Below are positions 57,101 to 64,000 of a DNA stretch of 64,000 nt, piece after piece; positions within the stretch are counted from its first letter, which is position 1; every line of letters begins with the position of its first letter. The translations under genes and the position numbers were made by a program. Where the stretch lies: positions 1 through 64,000 of the forward strand of contig JAEWMB010000013.1 in NCBI GenBank assembly GCA_023457255.1. The letters run 5' to 3'. This stretch comes from Bacillota bacterium. Its GTDB lineage: Bacteria > Bacillota > Clostridia > Lachnospirales > Lachnospiraceae. The notes beneath the pieces were generated by a model. The model was not told the origin of the DNA and ran no database searches. It worked only from the letters and a program-made list of their open reading frames with translations.

Positions 57101-60100
57101 CAGCATCAGGATAAATTCCGGCAACACCAATAATCGCAATATCGTTATCCGGTACTGTAATTTCTGACGGAACTTCCTTGCTTACTTCCGCCTTGCCAAG
57201 AGAACTTGCAAAATAATTATTTATCCCTTTTTCTTTCAATAAATATTCTTTTATGGAAGCAATGGTATAATGCTCATACATAAAAGTCGAAGGCATATCA
57301 CCAAAAGCTTCCGTCAAATCATTTAATATATTGATGCCAACTACAGAATCCATTCCATACTCACCAAGTGGAACCTGAACATGGATATCCTCTGGATTCA
57401 TCTTGAGATTGTCAGCAGCAATCTTTTTCAACCATCCTGTAATATCCATTTCTTCATCCTTCCCAGATGACTGAGTTACAACCTTTTCTGTTTGATCCGT
57501 CATAGGAGTACTATCATATAGATCTGTCTCCTGAACCAAATATTTACGGGATGCCGTTAATGCAAAGGTATGTGATATATCGCTATGGAGCACTTTATCC
57601 AAAGCTTCCAATCCTTCTTCCTTTGATATCGGAATTACACTTTGGAACTTCCTGCCGAGCACATCACCAAATTCTTTACCTAAGCCTACCCCACTCCATA
57701 AGCCCCAATTGATTATCTTCATGTTAACAGGGAACTTATGTTGAAACCAATTAACAAAGGCATCCTTTAATGAATTGGAAGCCGAATAATTTGCTCCCCC
57801 TTGATTTCCAAAGACACTTGATGCGCTGGAGTATACAATAAAATTACTGATATTATGCTCTTTTCTCAAACGATTCATTATGAAGCAAGAGCTCATCTGA
57901 AGATTTACAACCTTCATAAATTGTTCTCTTGTCATATTGCGCAATAGACTATTATCAACCACTGCTGCTGCATGAATAATTCCATCAATGGTATAACCAT
58001 TGTCATTGATGTACCTATTGATTAGTTCCATCACAGATTCCACATCAGATATATCAGCTTGCAGATATCTAATATCGGTACCATAATTTCTCAAGTTATC
58101 TATTAGATGGAGCTTTTCATCCTTCAATTCACTTCTGCCTATCAGAAGTAGATTTGCATGATACCGTCTTGCAATATACTCTGCGGTCAGATAGCCGATT
58201 CCACCCATTCCGCCGAATACTGCATAGGTCCCATCCATCGTAAGTATTGTGTTATTTTTTGTATTAACTACTTGCTGTGTCAATATACGTTTATATCTTT
58301 TATTCTCCCGGTAAGCTAGGAACATATTCTCTTTCCAATCGCTCTCCGTTACAGCCAGTTGTATCTCGAATTCATTTACTTCATTGATATCTTTTGCTGA
58401 TAGATCAATACATTGTAAATTAACCGAACGATACTCCTGTACTATCGTCTTACATAAGCCGAATAAAGAAGCCGAATATATATTTTCTACATTTTCAGCA
58501 GCAGTAACACTTACACTTTTATTCGTTAACACTTTGATACCAACATTTTTTGAAAATGTTTTTAATAAAGAAATCAAAGCGAAAGCCCCATATTGTGTAG
58601 CCTCTTGATACTCTTTAAAATCTAGCTCTTTAAGAGAATACTGACTTAGACCACCAAGAAAAAAGATTTCATCCGGAACTCGGTGGTGAGCGATAGAAAA
58701 ATCAATATCTCCGTGTTGTACATCAATTTCAAAAATAGAATTCCCACATTCCATATTACAGCTACCAAGTACTATGACCGTATCAATTCCATAGCCCAGT
58801 GTATGTTCAAACATATTTTGCAGCCTTAATTGTTCCCTTGTTCCGACTAACATTACTTTCTGATTCTTGAAAGAAGGATTAGAGACTTGAAGCTGTTCCA
58901 GCTTCCAACTTGGTGTCAGATAAAGCATTGATTGCATTTCTTTTCTTGGAATCCAGTAGCTTTTCAGAGCAAATGGGTAGGTGGGAAGTTCTATCATTTT
59001 TCTTTCGCCTGTAAAAGCACTGCTCCAATCCACTCTGGCTCCTAAAACCCATTTTGCTGCTACCAACTCATAATCTTCCCGCTTTAACATCTGTGATAAA
59101 GCCTTATTCTCTTGTAATGTAAACGCTTTAATATTATCATTTTTATTTCCGTGGAAAATACAAACTCCCTCTTTCCCATCCAGAAATAGACGCAGCTTAT
59201 ATAAAAGATCCTGAAAATCAACAGCAACAATTGCCAGACGTTCCTCTAATTCTTCTCTTCCATACATGAGTGTGTATGCCAGATCTTTATAATTCACTTT
59301 GCTTTCGTTAATAAATTTCAAGATACGATCGGCTGATTTTTTTAACTGTTCCAATTCTTTTGCTGAGAACAAAAATATTGCCTTACCAGATTCGTCTATT
59401 CCATCCCCCGCTAAATCAGCTCGGATATCTTTGTATTCTTCTACAATCACATGAGCATTCACCCCACCTGCGCCAAAAGCGCTGATCCCTGCTCTCATTA
59501 CATCATCGTTAGTTGGCTTCCACTCTTTTGCTTCTTGTGAAACATAGAATGGTGAGTTGGTAAAATCAATATAAGGATTTAATTCTTTCGAATGTAAGGA
59601 TGGTACAATCGTTCTGTTTTTCATTTGCAGTAAAACTTTGGTAAGTCCTGCAATACCGGCAGCAGATTCCGCATGTCCGATATTAGTCTTAACGGAACCG
59701 ATTGGACAACTATTTTTTCTATAATCTTTTTCTTCATATAATTGCATTAACCCTTCGATTTCAATAGGATCACCTAAACTTGTTCCAGTGCCATGAGCCT
59801 CAATATAAGATAGGTCATCAATTTCTACACCTGCCTTATCTAAAGCTTCTTTAATAACTAGGGACTGTGATATCGCATTAGGCACCTTATAACCGTTGGT
59901 TTTTCCACCATGATTCACTGAAGTACCACGAATTACTCCTATAATCTTATCTCCGTCTGCAATTGCATCGGAAAGTGGTTTTAGAAGGATGCTACCTATC
60001 CCTTCAGCAGGTACAAAGCCATCTGCATCTTTGCCAAAAGCATGGCATCTACCTGTTTTTGAAAGCATCCCAAGCTGACACATCGCAGCATACTTTGATT

Positions 60101-63100
60101 TATGAAAGTATAAATTCACTCCCCCTGCAATTGCCATTTTACATTCCTTATGTTTAAGGCTCTCGCATGCCATATGTATTGCCACAAGAGACGAGGAACA
60201 TGCTGTATCAATGCTCATGCTGGGGCCTGTGAGATTAAATACATAGGATATTCTATTCGCTATTGACCAAGGTGAAGAAATTGGATACACCGTATCTTTT
60301 CCCTGACTCTCATCCATTAGCAATTGATAGCTGTTCGTTGTTTCACCAACAAAGACACCGATGTCGGCTCCTTTTCCTTTCGGATATTTGATTTCCAATT
60401 TTTCTCTGGTATGTCCTGTCTGTTCCATCAGTTCCCATACATTTTGTAAAAATAATCTCTCCTGAGGATCTATGGTATCCGCTTCCTTTGGGGATATATT
60501 AAATAGCAGTGCGTCAAATAAGTCCACATTTTCAAGGAATCCGCCCCATTTACAATAAATGTTATTCAGGGTTTCTTCTTTCTGAATATCCCAACGGTCG
60601 GATGGTACCTCCGTTATACTATCCTTTCCGTTTAAAAGATTATTCCATAATTCTTCTATTGAATTAGCTCCAGGGTATCTACCGTTCATTCCGATGATTG
60701 CAATACCGGATTCATTACAGCTGCACTTTTCTTTCTGAGTATTTTCTTTCTGAGTATTATGATCTTCTTTATTATCATTGAATAACTCAGCTGCAACCAG
60801 AGAATGGCGTGGCAAATGTAAGCTTACATTAGATTTGTTTTTACTTTGTTGCTTTTTTGATATATATAGTCTAAATCGTTCTGAATGTCTTTTAAATAAG
60901 TACTCTGTCAATTCTTGTATCGTCTGACATTCAAACAGGATTGTAGGGGAAATCACTCCAAAGTACTCTTCCATCTTTTGTACCATGGATTCTATCATAA
61001 TAGAATCCATGCCATAGTCTTCAAACGGATCCTGAATATCTATTTTTTCGACAGGTAGCTTTGTTTCTTCTGATACCAGCCTCTTGATAACTTTATAAAT
61101 ATCTTCTTTTAAGAAATCAGAAGCAACCGGTTCCATTTTCATAATCTGACTCTCTAACATACTTGCCTGTATCCTGTCCTGATTACCGACAGTCACAAGA
61201 ATTCTATGTTCCTTTGATGCAATTGCAGTATAAAAAGCCGCTAATCCATCCTTAGTTGACAGCGTTAATAAACCATTCTGTTCAAACAAAAGCTCCTTCT
61301 TAATCGCAGGTATATTCATACCGCCCTCTTCCCATAATGGCCAGTTAATCGATATACTGCTTCCATGACGCAGACCCTGAGCACATAATCTGGCTCTATA
61401 TTCCATATACTGATCCATGTAAGCATTGGCATAAGAATAATCACACTGTCCTATATTACCAGCAATTGCAGCTAAGGATGAAAATGCTACAATAAAATCA
61501 AGTTTCTCATTAGCAGTCACTTCATCTAGGTTTCTCAATGCATCCACTTTTGGTAAAAGTACCTGATTCACTTCATCCATTGTTTTCTTAACAAAGTACG
61601 AGTCCTTAAGTGCTCCTGCACTATGAACGATACCATCTATTCTACCAAACTGGTTCTTTATTAATTCGATCAGTTTCATAGTATCTGCCTTACTAGCTAC
61701 ATCAGCTTCTACATAGACTACTTTGGCATGCCTATGTTCAAGTACTGCAATCTTTTTTTGTATTTCATTATTCAATTTTGATCTGCCTGCTAGTATAAGA
61801 TTAATACTTCTAGTCTGTGCAAAGGATTGGGCAATTAAGTATCCGATGCCTTTGATGCCTCCAGTAATGAGATAAACCCCATTAGGTTTCAGCACCGTTT
61901 GTTTGTTCCTATCCTGATTATCTAGCAGGACATATCCTTCTGTTGTTGCATTTTCAGAATCATAGCATACCGTTGAGCTTTTTGTGATTTTTCGAGTCAA
62001 TTCCTTTTCATATAGGATATTAAAACCCATTGGTTTCTTTAGTAATACAAGACGGATTCCAAAGTATGAACTCTCAAGATGAATCGTTTTCATAAATACA
62101 GATAAAGCTCTTTTTATCAGCCCATTTTCTTCAGATAATAATGTAGCAAGGCATAATACCGATACTGGTTCTTCCATTGCATATCTGTTCAATGTTTGAA
62201 AAAATAGAAGTAAATATTCAATTAAAAGCTTATAATCTGTATCTGCTATCTCATCCCCATCAATCCAATCATATACAATACGAGTTTTTGAATTGATACC
62301 AATATCTTTAAAAAGCTTTGTATAATCATCCTTGACCTTTGGGTTAAGCTGATAACTGTTTTTCTGTACGCAAATATAAGCTGTTCCTTTTCTAACACGC
62401 ACAACCGTTTTCCCTATATTAATCAATTCTTTTGCTAACATCTCATCATTTTCAAATATTACGAACTTGTCATAATGCTCAATCGGTCTATTCGTAGATT
62501 CTGGTATTCTTCGTGTCGAATACAAACTACATGCTTCTCCACCTTCGACCAAAATCTTAGGAGTTTCGCACAAGAAATTAGCGATTTCATCCTGATCGTT
62601 AGCTAAGCATTCGTCACTAACCTTTTTCGGTGCCCAAAAACTCACCTTCTCAAAAGAATAACCGGGTAAAGAAACCTTCTTTCCGTATTCTTCCCCATAA
62701 GTCTCCATCCAATTAATATCTTCGCCGCTAACATATGCGTTTGCCAATCGAAACACTTCTTTATCTTCCTGGGTAAGAAAATCTTGCTTCTTATCTACTC
62801 CACCCGCTACTGCTGGACTCATTCCAAGGATATTAGCATCCTTGGCATACATTAAATACTTATGACAAAGCTGAATCAATTCTTCTTTTGACTTAGCTAA
62901 AAAAGCAATTCTTTCTTTAAATACTTCTCTTCCTGTCTGTAATGTATAGGCGATGTCTTGTATATCCGGTGTCATATCATCTCTACTTAAATACGTTCCC
63001 AAATCTTTAACGTAATCTTGTAGTGATATTAAGCTCTTTGCAGATATGGGAACCACATAGGTACACTCTCTTTCTCTTTGTTCCACGAGTTGGTTCTTTG

Positions 63101-64000
63101 CCGGATATTCCTCAACAACGACATGGCAATTGACTCCACCTGCTCCAAATGAACTAATTCCCGCTCTTCTTACATCGCAGGTATCATCGACTAATTCCCA
63201 ATCAGTAAGCTTTGTCTGAACATAGAACGGAGTTGAAGAAAAATCTATTTCTCGATTTAACTCATTGGCAAATAGGGAAGGCACTATCTTTTTGTACTTC
63301 AATTGAAGCAATACTTTCATAAGCTGTGATATTCCAGACGCAGCTTCTGTATGTCCAATATTAGATTTAATAGAACCAACAGCACAATACTCTTTTTTGT
63401 CTACGTCACCAAAGGCCTGTGTCAAACCATTGATTTCAATAGGGTCTCCAAGCGGGGTTCCTGTTCCATGCGCTTCGATATAGCCAATTGTTCTCGGATC
63501 AATATTAGCTTTCTTATAAGTTTCACGGATAACATCAGCCTGGCTATAGGAATTAGGTACTGTAACACCACCTGTTTTACCGCCATGACCAAGGGTTGCT
63601 CCTTTCATTACTCCATAGATATGGTCATGATCGGCGATGGCCTGACTTAAGCTCTTAAGTATAACAACTCCGACACCTTCGCTTGGTACATATCCGTCAG
63701 CCTTAGCACTAAAGCTCTTGCATCTTCCCTGTGCTGACAGAAAATGCTTGGCAAATTGATATTTATTAGGTTTTAAGGATAGATTCACCCCTCCTGCAAG
63801 AGCAACCTTACAATTTCCGTGTATTATCGATTCATAAGCCAGATATAATGCGGTCAGGGAAGAGGAGCAATGGGTATCCACTGTCAATACTGGTCCTGTA
63901 AAATCTAAATAGTAAGCCGTTCTTGTTGCAATTGATCCGATATTAATTTCCGGATAAAAATCAGCCTGTTCGTCAGTGAACCAAGTATATTCAGACCATG
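48144..64000 (-). CDS. Trans-AT polyketide synthase D (N-terminus beyond window): KS-KR-ACP-KS-KR-ACP-KS-DH-ACP-KS-DH-KR-ACP-KS
   Basis: The frame is open to the window end. The Met at 63887 lies inside the first KS (just before DTHCSSS), so it is not the start. In order: partial KS (Cys codon 63867-63869), KR (about 61880-61400), ACP (GMDS, about 61010); KS (Cys 60198-60200), KR with Gln for the catalytic Lys (57897-57899), ACP (about 57350); KS (Cys 56649-56651), canonical DH (His 55332-55334, DSVLQ), ACP (about 54450); KS (Cys 53715-53717), serine-less ACP-like insert, DH (His 52059-52061, HVINK; DGAFQ), KR (about 50760-50240), ACP (GFNS, about 49870); and a final KS (Cys 49122-49124) followed only by a docking pair. 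The last module is therefore split, continuing in protein C 11 bases downstream. It is the earliest-acting PKS seen here. Confidence 0.93.
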   Translation of the reverse strand, partial: WSEYTWFTDEQADFYPEINIGSIATRTAYYLDFTGPVLTVDTHCSSSLTALYLAYESIIHGNCKVALAGGVNLSLKPNKYQFAKHFLSAQGRCKSFSAKADGYVPSEGVGVVILKSLSQAIADHDHIYGVMKGATLGHGGKTGGVTVPNSYSQADVIRETYKKANIDPRTIGYIEAHGTGTPLGDPIEINGLTQAFGDVDKKEYCAVGSIKSNIGHTEAASGISQLMKVLLQLKYKKIVPSLFANELNREIDFSSTPFYVQTKLTDWELVDDTCDVRRAGISSFGAGGVNCHVVVEEYPAKNQLVEQRERECTYVVPISAKSLISLQDYVKDLGTYLSRDDMTPDIQDIAYTLQTGREVFKERIAFLAKSKEELIQLCHKYLMYAKDANILGMSPAVAGGVDKKQDFLTQEDKEVFRLANAYVSGEDINWMETYGEEYGKKVSLPGYSFEKVSFWAPKKVSDECLANDQDEIANFLCETPKILVEGGEACSLYSTRRIPESTNRPIEHYDKFVIFENDEMLAKELINIGKTVVRVRKGTAYICVQKNSYQLNPKVKDDYTKLFKDIGINSKTRIVYDWIDGDEIADTDYKLLIEYLLLFFQTLNRYAMEEPVSVLCLATLLSEENGLIKRALSVFMKTIHLESSYFGIRLVLLKKPMGFNILYEKELTRKITKSSTVCYDSENATTEGYVLLDNQDRNKQTVLKPNGVYLITGGIKGIGYLIAQSFAQTRSINLILAGRSKLNNEIQKKIAVLEHRHAKVVYVEADVASKADTMKLIELIKNQFGRIDGIVHSAGALKDSYFVKKTMDEVNQVLLPKVDALRNLDEVTANEKLDFIVAFSSLAAIAGNIGQCDYSYANAYMDQYMEYRARLCAQGLRHGSSISINWPLWEEGGMNIPAIKKELLFEQNGLLTLSTKDGLAAFYTAIASKEHRILVTVGNQDRIQASMLESQIMKMEPVASDFLKEDIYKVIKRLVSEETKLPVEKIDIQDPFEDYGMDSIMIESMVQKMEEYFGVISPTILFECQTIQELTEYLFKRHSERFRLYISKKQQSKNKSNVSLHLPRHSLVAAELFNDNKEDHNTQKENTQKEKCSCNESGIAIIGMNGRYPGANSIEELWNNLLNGKDSITEVPSDRWDIQKEETLNNIYCKWGGFLENVDLFDALLFNISPKEADTIDPQERLFLQNVWELMEQTGHTREKLEIKYPKGKGADIGVFVGETTNSYQLLMDESQGKDTVYPISSPWSIANRISYVFNLTGPSMSIDTACSSSLVAIHMACESLKHKECKMAIAGGVNLYFHKSKYAAMCQLGMLSKTGRCHAFGKDADGFVPAEGIGSILLKPLSDAIADGDKIIGVIRGTSVNHGGKTNGYKVPNAISQSLVIKEALDKAGVEIDDLSYIEAHGTGTSLGDPIEIEGLMQLYEEKDYRKNSCPIGSVKTNIGHAESAAGIAGLTKVLLQMKNRTIVPSLHSKELNPYIDFTNSPFYVSQEAKEWKPTNDDVMRAGISAFGAGGVNAHVIVEEYKDIRADLAGDGIDESGKAIFLFSAKELEQLKKSADRILKFINESKVNYKDLAYTLMYGREELEERLAIVAVDFQDLLYKLRLFLDGKEGVCIFHGNKNDNIKAFTLQENKALSQMLKREDYELVAAKWVLGARVDWSSAFTGERKMIELPTYPFALKSYWIPRKEMQSMLYLTPSWKLEQLQVSNPSFKNQKVMLVGTREQLRLQNMFEHTLGYGIDTVIVLGSCNMECGNSIFEIDVQHGDIDFSIAHHRVPDEIFFLGGLSQYSLKELDFKEYQEATQYGAFALISLLKTFSKNVGIKVLTNKSVSVTAAENVENIYSASLFGLCKTIVQEYRSVNLQCIDLSAKDINEVNEFEIQLAVTESDWKENMFLAYRENKRYKRILTQQVVNTKNNTILTMDGTYAVFGGMGGIGYLTAEYIARRYHANLLLIGRSELKDEKLHLIDNLRNYGTDIRYLQADISDVESVMELINRYINDNGYTIDGIIHAAAVVDNSLLRNMTREQFMKVVNLQMSSCFIMNRLRKEHNISNFIVYSSASSVFGNQGGANYSASNSLKDAFVNWFQHKFPVNMKIINWGLWSGVGLGKEFGDVLGRKFQSVIPISKEEGLEALDKVLHSDISHTFALTASRKYLVQETDLYDSTPMTDQTEKVVTQSSGKDEEMDITGWLKKIAADNLKMNPEDIHVQVPLGEYGMDSVVGINILNDLTEAFGDMPSTFMYEHYTIASIKEYLLKEKGINNYFASSLGKAEVSKEVPSEITVPDNDIAIIGVAGIYPDAENLDIFWDNLINKRCSIKNIPSNRYNGDVYEKTGKIYSNFGGFIDHCEDFDPLFFQISPKEGKGIDPQERLFLQNAYHTFNDAGYTKEALSNQRVGVFVGVTNNTYQMQGVENFVTGVEEAIPFAQSYSVANRVSYTFNLKGPSMVIDTACSSSLAAIHMACESLMSKDCTIALAGGVNLYLHPYKYASLCQMNMISETGKCSAFQETADGFVPGEGVGSILLKPLKQAIADGDNIQAVIKATAMNHGGRTNGYTVPNPKAQAELVTDALQKAHIDPRTIGYVEAHGTGTALGDPIEIAGLTMAYGQYTKDKNYCSLGSVKTNIGHLEAASGIVSITKVLLQMKHKKLAASYITDPINSRIALQDTPFYLQTETTEWNRMVLEEEGMIKRRAAISSFGAGGANVHVIMEEYCTAKEGEDGMQDKNIVILSAKSKEQVKTMAGKLLAKLEMTPNKAEYSLNNIAYTLQTGRDEYEERLAIIADSLYILKEELKIYVQGEESINRYEGSILSGAKEGKALDFHRNCDFHQYAKEWVKGNKINWNIMYQNNPGRIISLPGYEFIRKPLMIQTSEQNYPLIRELSGEEDILKDHVINGKKVFPGAAYLDFIMAALKPSYPNNNYRLHNIKFESVLEVDHSLVTLSAMIQKKGKEIVTVESMQLTGRKTAHAECFIDSVLEPEHVNIEAIKAIIQTGYLYDGQFVYENYHKLGIKYGSSFKGIHKIYVQENRAVAELSPSVCISRERQNHIIYPGLLDSVLQTVIGFHMNKNNIVMLPYYIGTLLPVNIHSNWCYVYICKTSSQVDKYDITVLDDQFNIVCQIKEFLVRTIQMQDSKNNELDHQAIVVEKKVASIEGDHTLSHEIKRIIADLLELQMDEIDHDTEFGDYGFDSLSFTKLCDVMNEKYQVDITPATLFEYPTLNTLSDYMNKKYYIRMNHDKAAKGEVFETLHSGSDEHGEYRDDVAIIGIAGKLPMSDDLSEYWGQLIQGKDFIEEIPKNRWDWKEYYGNPNKEKNKTKAKWGGFLSDIDKFDAPFFHISNHEAELMDPQQRIMLELTWNAVEDAGYSMQELSGSNIGVIIGVASNNEYNNLLNSKMEETKVYQSTGVASSVLTNRISFMFNWHGLSEPVDTACSSSLVAIHRAVMAMKNGECELAVAGGTNLILTPKGAVSFDKAGMLSEEGRCKTFSSSANGYVRSEGMGLVLLKPLQKAIQDHDNIYAVIRGSAVNHGGKGNAITSPNPNAQAQVIVDAMKRANIDFSMVDFIETHGTGTKIGDVIEVNGLKKAYRMLPGLNRINKIALTGVKANVGHMETAAGMASLFKVLFAFQNHRIPKQIHIETVNPNIDFEECPFFICEKGMEWKNKTLTAGISSFGFGGVNSHIVLEEYVNDKTTYTAHRTKFFIPLSAKREDDLHIRAKLLLKEISSSRIQTKKSLTPIDVDNTMEEKIITLISEILQIPPLQISKDMLFIDMGFDTVTIGKLNDEINTKLGIVLPLKSLMSMESVEQVMAFIREMKLTYKEKDMDVEDMQSDNDFLTELEYTLLTGRNHMEVRAAFLVESFQDLVNQLKAFIEHNEIMYYGKKEKVWNTKIELPNSHIAKLMNSDGLEELIKNWIAGAELDFQSALRSKGISRMHLPGYPFARFSYWFDDSFDKNSEEVELVDSDKEGYEYCAHLDSMFDLFADHVINKKIILPGAFSIDLLTSIGKRLYGAEALIKIENLYWLSPLELINKKESVLYISIEKKLNTKIKVVSFTSSGKVTHIQAEISSNTNNNINQKIDISEFTTEPGQEIEIAELYDLCRKNHFEYGTAFQTLSQLKVIKHIGFAVIKRNDNNTFHSQLHPAMIDGAFQAIAGINMSNQEESAYLPYAVKSVSVWNELPPSCYVIVKEVEATHDMRKYSILITDKEGNLLIEFQEFTIKVYEVIKEQSELCYFTTQYRKKNLENSINQSCECLHISLCEKGDTFINENVSLLQKDEIISAVETRSKHNEVVKLIVALRGEEAENMNSTFYESFEFIRMMMRRFHTINVTFAFVYKVSNKDSANKALAGFMRTVSMENSNYRIKLIGMEQYREDIVLEEIQETNQSFADIRYIGKERYVKELVEWSNTEIYSQHLLKKNGTYLLVGGNGGIGYIVADYLLREYQARVLILCRSQKKDERFNDIPKEYEANITFYYGDITDMSSAEAAFHKVKNENSDINGVFHLAGALNDSVILHKNEKNIAKVINPKTIGLKNLDLLTQKEKLDFFCTFSSVTAVNGNVGQADYAYANSFLDEFISKRMEMVQQGQRSGKSITINWPFWEAGGMTLDQAIIKLQYKQFGIKPLSANGARNALETALNSELSNIAVFYGEKEKIRKALNTLETVSDVIKNKDGSVLPDQIENLKLELTKLFAKVLKIDEKSIDTSEDLELYGFNSLMMMDALEKLETLLQDSTINPSIINDYKTIDNITDFIIKNTEFLQTKQQEKQICSTDIQEILVNHSGTTKPVEEEDERIAVVGMACRFPGAKNQEEYFNNLMLGKDLISEVPIDRWDVSQYYSLDNSRKDSTVSKWGSFIEDIDLFDADYFGLTQTDALVMDPQQRLMLELSEELMCNSGYDKEELSGKEIGVFLGASESTYVKDHLHHVTQEGMKHIVVGTIQNMIAARISDYYNLKGPSLVVDTACSSSLVAIDEAIRHLKDGSCNMAIAGGVQLLMDPVIHIGLSQAGVLTKENKTYVFDERAKGIILGEGAGVVMLKRVSQAIKDGDHIQAVILGSAVNNDGHTMGLTTPSLERQKEVIHKAVQQSGISPETISYYEAHGTGTLLGDPIEIKAASQVYLKFSEKRKFCAVGSVKANMGHLLRAAGIASFIKVVMSMNKDTIVKTINCEKPHPRFNFSDSPFYPLMENQSWIGINGYKRAAISSFGFGGTNCHMILEDYKEMNPNRKMRMSRPLPKYKKKVYWLGKNIEERATVKETMVEKENDIILRELLQKLKEGKITPEEALRTIRE
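52567..52795 (-). other. ACP-like domain without phosphopantetheine serine, inserted in the KS linker of PKS D
   Basis: The segment from TMEEKIITLISEIL to VMAFIREM has ACP-like helices around IDMGFDT. The attachment serine is Thr (codon 52686-52688). It sits at the same point of the post-KS linker as the insert in PKS A, between the first helix and the TELEYTLLTGRN strand, and again the following domain is a DH. Confidence 0.65.

Noticed and set aside
63351..63650. Plus-strand open frames opposite the PKS genes (60-108 codons)
   Set aside because: They are shadows of the coding strand, with no domain, no ribosome binding site and no consistent neighbours.
48144..63887. Met at 63887 as the start of PKS D
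   Set aside because: It lies within a KS domain just before the active-site Cys, and the frame continues with KS sequence (FTGPVLTVDTH, ATRTAYYLD) to position 64000.
1..64000. CRISPR arrays, tRNA or rRNA genes, prophage
   Set aside because: I saw no regularly spaced direct repeats, no tRNA-like cloverleaf or rRNA sequence and no phage structural or integrase gene.

Overview
The window looks like the chromosome of an anaerobic, low-GC Gram-positive bacterium of the Clostridia (a Lachnospiraceae- or Clostridium-like host is plausible; I cannot name a species). The evidence is the AT-rich sequence, the strong AGGAGG-type ribosome binding sites, a FeoB ferrous iron transporter, a secondary alcohol dehydrogenase of the Clostridium beijerinckii type with a Rex-like redox operator, and a ribDEAH operon under an FMN riboswitch.

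Left part (1-7.3 kb): the 3' end of feoB with a terminator; an HD-domain phosphohydrolase gene cut in two by a complete IS110-family element (about 955-2523); a Zn/NADP alcohol dehydrogenase; an isoprenylcysteine-methyltransferase-like membrane protein; a DinB-like protein; and an AraC regulator coupled to a DUF3788 gene. Middle (7.4-11.3 kb): the riboflavin operon ribD-ribE-ribBA-ribH on the minus strand, driven by a near-consensus promoter. An FMN riboswitch is followed by three terminator-like hairpins.

Right part (11.4-64 kb, cut by the window end): one minus-strand operon of a large trans-AT polyketide synthase. In transcription order it has four giant PKS genes (here D, C, B, A), then an acyl-hydrolase-like AT homologue (PksD/PedC type) and a stand-alone alpha/beta hydrolase. 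No integrated AT domain, ER domain, NRPS module or beta-branching cassette is visible. Module reading: D = ...KS-KR-ACP | KS-KR-ACP | KS-DH-ACP | KS-[pseudoACP]-DH-KR-ACP | KS // C = DH*-ACP | KS-DH-KR-ACP | KS-DH-KR-ACP | KS-KR-cMT-ACP // B = KS-DH-KR-ACP | KS-DH-KR-cMT-ACP // A = KS-KR-ACP | KS-[pseudoACP]-DH-KR-ACP-TE. Gene A ends in a hydrolase-type thioesterase, so it is the last enzyme and the line reads D to A. The expected product is a partly unsaturated, hydroxylated chain with at least two SAM-derived alpha-methyl groups.

The most unusual features are: two ACP-like folds that lack the phosphopantetheine serine, both inserted at the same point in the linker after a KS; a module split between proteins D and C with a degenerate DH; two ketoreductases that have lost a catalytic residue; and an IS110 insertion whose ends, target site, junction promoter and candidate bridge-RNA region can all be reconstructed from the sequence.
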